45,824 bases of DNA, taken from Proteromonas lacertae. Taxonomy: Eukaryota > Sar > Bigyra > Opalinata > Proteromonadidae. The stretch covers positions 1-45,824 of the forward strand of contig NGBS01000639.1 in the NCBI GenBank assembly GCA_002245135.1, given 5' to 3'. The translations under genes and the position numbers were made by a program. Each line of letters begins with the position of its first letter. Position 1 is the first letter of the stretch. This document shows positions 42,734 to 45,824 of the stretch, in pieces. The notes below the pieces were generated by a model. The model saw only the letters and a program-made list of their open reading frames with translations, did not search any database and was not told where the DNA came from.

Positions 42734-45421
42734 ATGCAACCGCAACCTCAAGTTAACAATTCAAATGATGATGAAGAAGATGGACCCACAGATGATGATG
42801 AATATGAATATGAAGAAGATGAAGATAATGTACCTATTGATATGAGCAGAATAAGACATAGAAGAAGACATAGAAGGAATCAAGTCATACCATTTCAAAA
42901 TATAAGTGAAGATGATTTAAATAATTATGTGGATCAAGAAGTGAAAAGATTTAACAAAGCATTAATTATTCAATATAGACTTATTCCAATAGGTTGGCCA
43001 AATCATGAGTTTAATAGAATATATAATTTATATGATGAACATATGAAAATGTTTAATTGGTGTAAGAATTTATTTGTAACAGGTCCTTTTGCGCATGGTA
43101 AACCATTAGAAGCTTATAATCCAAAATTAACAGGAAATGAAAACTCTGCTAATGCAAGAGAATGTGGCATATTTAAAACTCGTATAGCAGATGGTATTGA
43201 TAAATTGTGTATGGCATCTGATTTTATATTACAAAGAAATCCATTTGTTGTTTTACACCCAAAAGAGAGAATAGGTGTTACACAACTAGAAAATAGAAGA
43301 ATTAAAAAAACTCATTATGAAATTGATGAAAGACATCCAGAACCAGAAAATGATTTTAACATAATGAATAATGAACATTATAATAGTGCAGCTGAAATAA
43401 GAGCGGAAAATGTTATGCAAAATAGACATGATAATATGGTAAGAGGAGTATTAGTAAATGCAGACAATGGAAGTAATGATAATAACAATAATAACAACAA
43501 TGGAAATAATAGCAATGATAATAATGTAAATAATAATAACAATGCAAATTATGATATAATTAGCTTTTGTGATTCTCTGAAAGATAAGTTAAAGTTTTAT
43601 ATAGGTCGTTTAATGAGAACTAAATTTTGGTATTTAACAAATCAAAAAGAAGAAACAGCTTATTCAATTGCGTTAATCATATACAACTGTGTAACTGATT
43701 TGTATATATTAGCTTTATATTACATACCAATATTAAAAGATAAGTTAAGTGGAGATTATCAAAATGATAATGAATATACTTTACCATATCATCCTGATAG
43801 AAGAAATTTTATGGGATTACCAGATGGTGATAATAGAACTGGATATAGATATAACTATTTAGCAACTATACAAAAAATATTATCAGAAGCTCATGTACCA
43901 CAAGGACAAATCAATACAAATATATTTGCTAATCCTATAACTTTTAGAATGAATAGAGCTTTAGATACACAACTTAACCGTCAAATTAAACATAGAAGAT
44001 CAGTTCCAGCTTATGTTGGAATGAATGTTGCAGATCATAGAAATTGGAGATATGTTGCACCAGCTAATTATCCTCCTGCTCATCCATCAATTACTGCAGA
44101 TTTGATTGATAGAAATGTTAATGCATTTTATAATGCATCACCTGCAAATAGTGATAGTGAAGATAATGATAATAATCCATCAAGTAGTGATACTGAAGAA
44201 GATTCAGACACTTATGATCTTGGTGATATGAGTAATCAAATACCACCGCCTCCTTTGCCACCAAGACCTATACCAGCAAGAACTGATCAACAACAACCAC
44301 CTCCACCTCCTCCTGTATTAAATGTATCTAGATCTAATGTAATTAGTTTAAATAATCAATTTAATCCTCATCATCTTATACCATCTGATAGATTTTCATT
44401 TTTAGTACCAGATGATTTGCTTAATGCTATACCAAATCCAAATAGAGACTTTAATAAATCTCATAGATTTTTAGCTACTAGAGAAAATGGAGCAAAAATA
44501 GGTGTAACTAAGATAATACAAGAGTTTTATACACAATTGTTAACAAATAATGGTAAAATCTATTCAATTGATGCATTTATACATAATCATAATCCACCTT
44601 GTACATTTGTAGATGAAAATTCAAATAAGAGTTATATGTTCTTTACTGATTGGGTTAGAGAAGAAAACATCAATTTACCTTTATTACCTAGATCTACATA
44701 TAATGCAACTGAAGTAAATGATATACCTCAAAATTACAGTAGTATCAATATGATGTTTTATGGATATGATTACAATAGAAATATATATTCATATACTGGT
44801 TTATTAGAATATTGGTTAAAGAATCATCGAGGAACAGCATTTAATGAAAGACAAGCTAAGCAGGAAATATACATATATAATCCATGTATTAATATTCTAT
44901 CAGATGATGAAGAGGAAAATAAAAACATAAAAGTATTAATAGGTATGGATTATGATAAAAATTGGCCTAACGATAAAAAAATCAAATGTAAACAAATTAA
45001 AGTAATAGTATCTCAAGAAAGTGATAGAGCATGGTATGTAATAAGTGATCCAATGTTTGATTATATGTCATGCGATATACCAGGTGATGGAATTCACAAA
45101 TTCTATAACTATCCATTCTTTGTTAAGATAGGAGATACAGTAGAATTGATAGTACCAGTATCTTTAAAAGATAATATTTATGTATTAAAAGATGCAAGAT
45201 TAGATGATAAAGATGAAAATAATTATTTAAAAATTGATGATTATATGAGAAATGCAAATCGAGATAGTATTAATCAAAGAGCTATTGATGATAGAGAAAC
45301 AGCTAAGCGTAGAATACAAGGTTTAGGTAAAAAGCGTAGAAGAAAGACACAATCATTAGTAAAATTGTATACCAAATTGTTTACACACAATAATAAAAGA
45401 AAAAGAATAAAAATTATATAG
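42734..45421 (+). CDS. Large unassigned protein of the element, 895 aa
   Basis: The longest open frame in the window. It has an acidic N-terminus (DDEEDGPTDDDEYEYEEDED) followed by an Arg/His cluster (RIRHRRRHRRN). An Asn-rich spacer lies near residue 250, and a Pro-rich linker (QIPPPPLPPRPIPARTDQQQ) near 510. The C-terminal half looks folded and ends in a very basic tail (KKRRRKTQSL, NNKRKRIKII). The basic tail may bind DNA. No Polinton core gene (polymerase, integrase) matches. It could be a structural or DNA-packaging protein specific to this lineage. Confidence 0.65.
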   Translation: MQPQPQVNNSNDDEEDGPTDDDEYEYEEDEDNVPIDMSRIRHRRRHRRNQVIPFQNISEDDLNNYVDQEVKRFNKALIIQYRLIPIGWPNHEFNRIYNLYDEHMKMFNWCKNLFVTGPFAHGKPLEAYNPKLTGNENSANARECGIFKTRIADGIDKLCMASDFILQRNPFVVLHPKERIGVTQLENRRIKKTHYEIDERHPEPENDFNIMNNEHYNSAAEIRAENVMQNRHDNMVRGVLVNADNGSNDNNNNNNNGNNSNDNNVNNNNNANYDIISFCDSLKDKLKFYIGRLMRTKFWYLTNQKEETAYSIALIIYNCVTDLYILALYYIPILKDKLSGDYQNDNEYTLPYHPDRRNFMGLPDGDNRTGYRYNYLATIQKILSEAHVPQGQINTNIFANPITFRMNRALDTQLNRQIKHRRSVPAYVGMNVADHRNWRYVAPANYPPAHPSITADLIDRNVNAFYNASPANSDSEDNDNNPSSSDTEEDSDTYDLGDMSNQIPPPPLPPRPIPARTDQQQPPPPPPVLNVSRSNVISLNNQFNPHHLIPSDRFSFLVPDDLLNAIPNPNRDFNKSHRFLATRENGAKIGVTKIIQEFYTQLLTNNGKIYSIDAFIHNHNPPCTFVDENSNKSYMFFTDWVREENINLPLLPRSTYNATEVNDIPQNYSSINMMFYGYDYNRNIYSYTGLLEYWLKNHRGTAFNERQAKQEIYIYNPCINILSDDEEENKNIKVLIGMDYDKNWPNDKKIKCKQIKVIVSQESDRAWYVISDPMFDYMSCDIPGDGIHKFYNYPFFVKIGDTVELIVPVSLKDNIYVLKDARLDDKDENNYLKIDDYMRNANRDSINQRAIDDRETAKRRIQGLGKKRRRKTQSLVKLYTKLFTHNNKRKRIKII

Positions 45422-45424
45422 TTT

Positions 45425-45824
45425 TAAATTTTGTTTCTAACATTTTAGCTCTTTTTTCTCCTTTTAATGAATTAAAATTTGTTGCTTGCACAAACGATTT
45501 GTTATTTACTATGATATCAACTAAAAACAAAATTGCATGATAACCACATCTTACACTATCAACTCTTTGATTTTTAACTCTATTTATTTTTATCTTATAT
45601 CCATCATTAGGATATTATTTTAATTTTGTTAAATCTTTATAAAACTTTGTTATTTGTTTAGGTTTATCTCCAAAACTATCATAGTACATTATCCTCCTAG
45701 TATTATTGTTAACACATAAACTAACCCAATGACCTATTTACTTACAGGATCTTTAGTTGTATTAGTACAAAGTATAACACACCAAACATTTTCATTTTTA
45801 CATAGTTGACCTATTTTGCTAAGT
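45425..45824 (-). pseudogene. Adenovirus-type cysteine protease of the element, partial
   Basis: Minus-strand reading shows the maturation-protease pattern of adenain and Polinton PRO genes: HWVSLCVNNNTRR, then YYDSFGDKP, and VDSVRCGYHAILFLVDII with the Gln/Arg-Cys-Gly signature. These enzymes cut capsid precursors. The gene runs off the window and the part seen is broken, with about two interruptions. Confidence 0.65.

Larger units (their letters stand above)
37864..45824. mobile_element. Polinton/Maverick-type element, capsid module, right end outside
   Basis: Six long intronless genes and a partial seventh form the morphogenesis module of a Polinton-like element: packaging ATPase, major capsid protein, minor capsid protein and adenovirus-type protease, with three unassigned genes. 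Host genes here are cut by tiny introns and these are not, which supports a viral-type origin. The true left boundary is probably between 36.7 and 37.86 kb; no terminal inverted repeat can be shown. DNA polymerase B and integrase are not in the window and would be expected further right. The visible part looks mostly whole, with about two breaks confined to the protease region, so the insertion is probably young. Confidence 0.85.

Noticed and set aside
42734-45421. Protein-primed DNA polymerase B or integrase of the element
   Set aside because: No polymerase motif (such as YxDTDS) or integrase DDE pattern is visible in the 895-residue product.

Overview
The window is nuclear DNA from an AT-rich microbial eukaryote that I cannot name. 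The standard code fits every gene: TAA, TAG and TGA all end frames. Genes are compact and cut by very short introns. The ones I could place are 24 to 53 nt, almost all start GTAT and end TAG, and restore the frame of recognisable proteins. No tRNA, rRNA or CRISPR array was seen.

Layout. 1-2038: the 3' end of an IGHMBP2-type helicase, then a His-rich/SR C2H2 zinc-finger gene, both with frame breaks. 2113-10550: a lineage-specific zone with a BTB-BACK gene, a pseudokinase gene, a copied fragment of NAA25, a chimeric gene, and a BTB gene ending in a putative Ig (He_PIG-like) domain. 11029-16496: a fatty acyl-AMP ligase/acyl carrier protein fusion, ARMC6, and an IQ-motif/zinc-finger protein. 17049-28204: two related pseudokinase-LRR genes flanking a conserved block of an unrecognised 729-aa protein, RNA polymerase subunit RPB10, and NAA25 of the NatB acetyltransferase. 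28205-34573: gene-poor DNA with decayed fragments (Cys-rich, LRR-like, possibly ARM-like) and one arm of an inverted BTB duplication. 34574-36697: a full-length BTB-BACK-He_PIG-SPRY gene with one internal stop. 36960-37610: GC-richer DNA packed with palindromes and hairpins. 37864-45824: the capsid module of a Polinton/Maverick-type element that runs off the window.

How it fits together. The core genes (IGHMBP2, ARMC6, RPB10, NAA25) are ordinary housekeeping genes, and the last three have exon structures that close exactly in frame. Between them sit two expanding families, BTB-He_PIG-SPRY and pseudokinase-LRR. They exchange parts: three genes share one roughly 415-bp upstream region and first exon, and one of the three (6512-8025) joins the pseudokinase promoter and N-terminus to the C-terminal half of a BTB-family protein. 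An adjacent copied piece of NAA25 shows the segment came with a duplication like that at 24.9-26.4 kb. This looks like an active zone for building new genes by short-homology recombination.

All exon-intron structures were inferred by eye from splice signals and frame. Family names come from motif recognition, not from searches.
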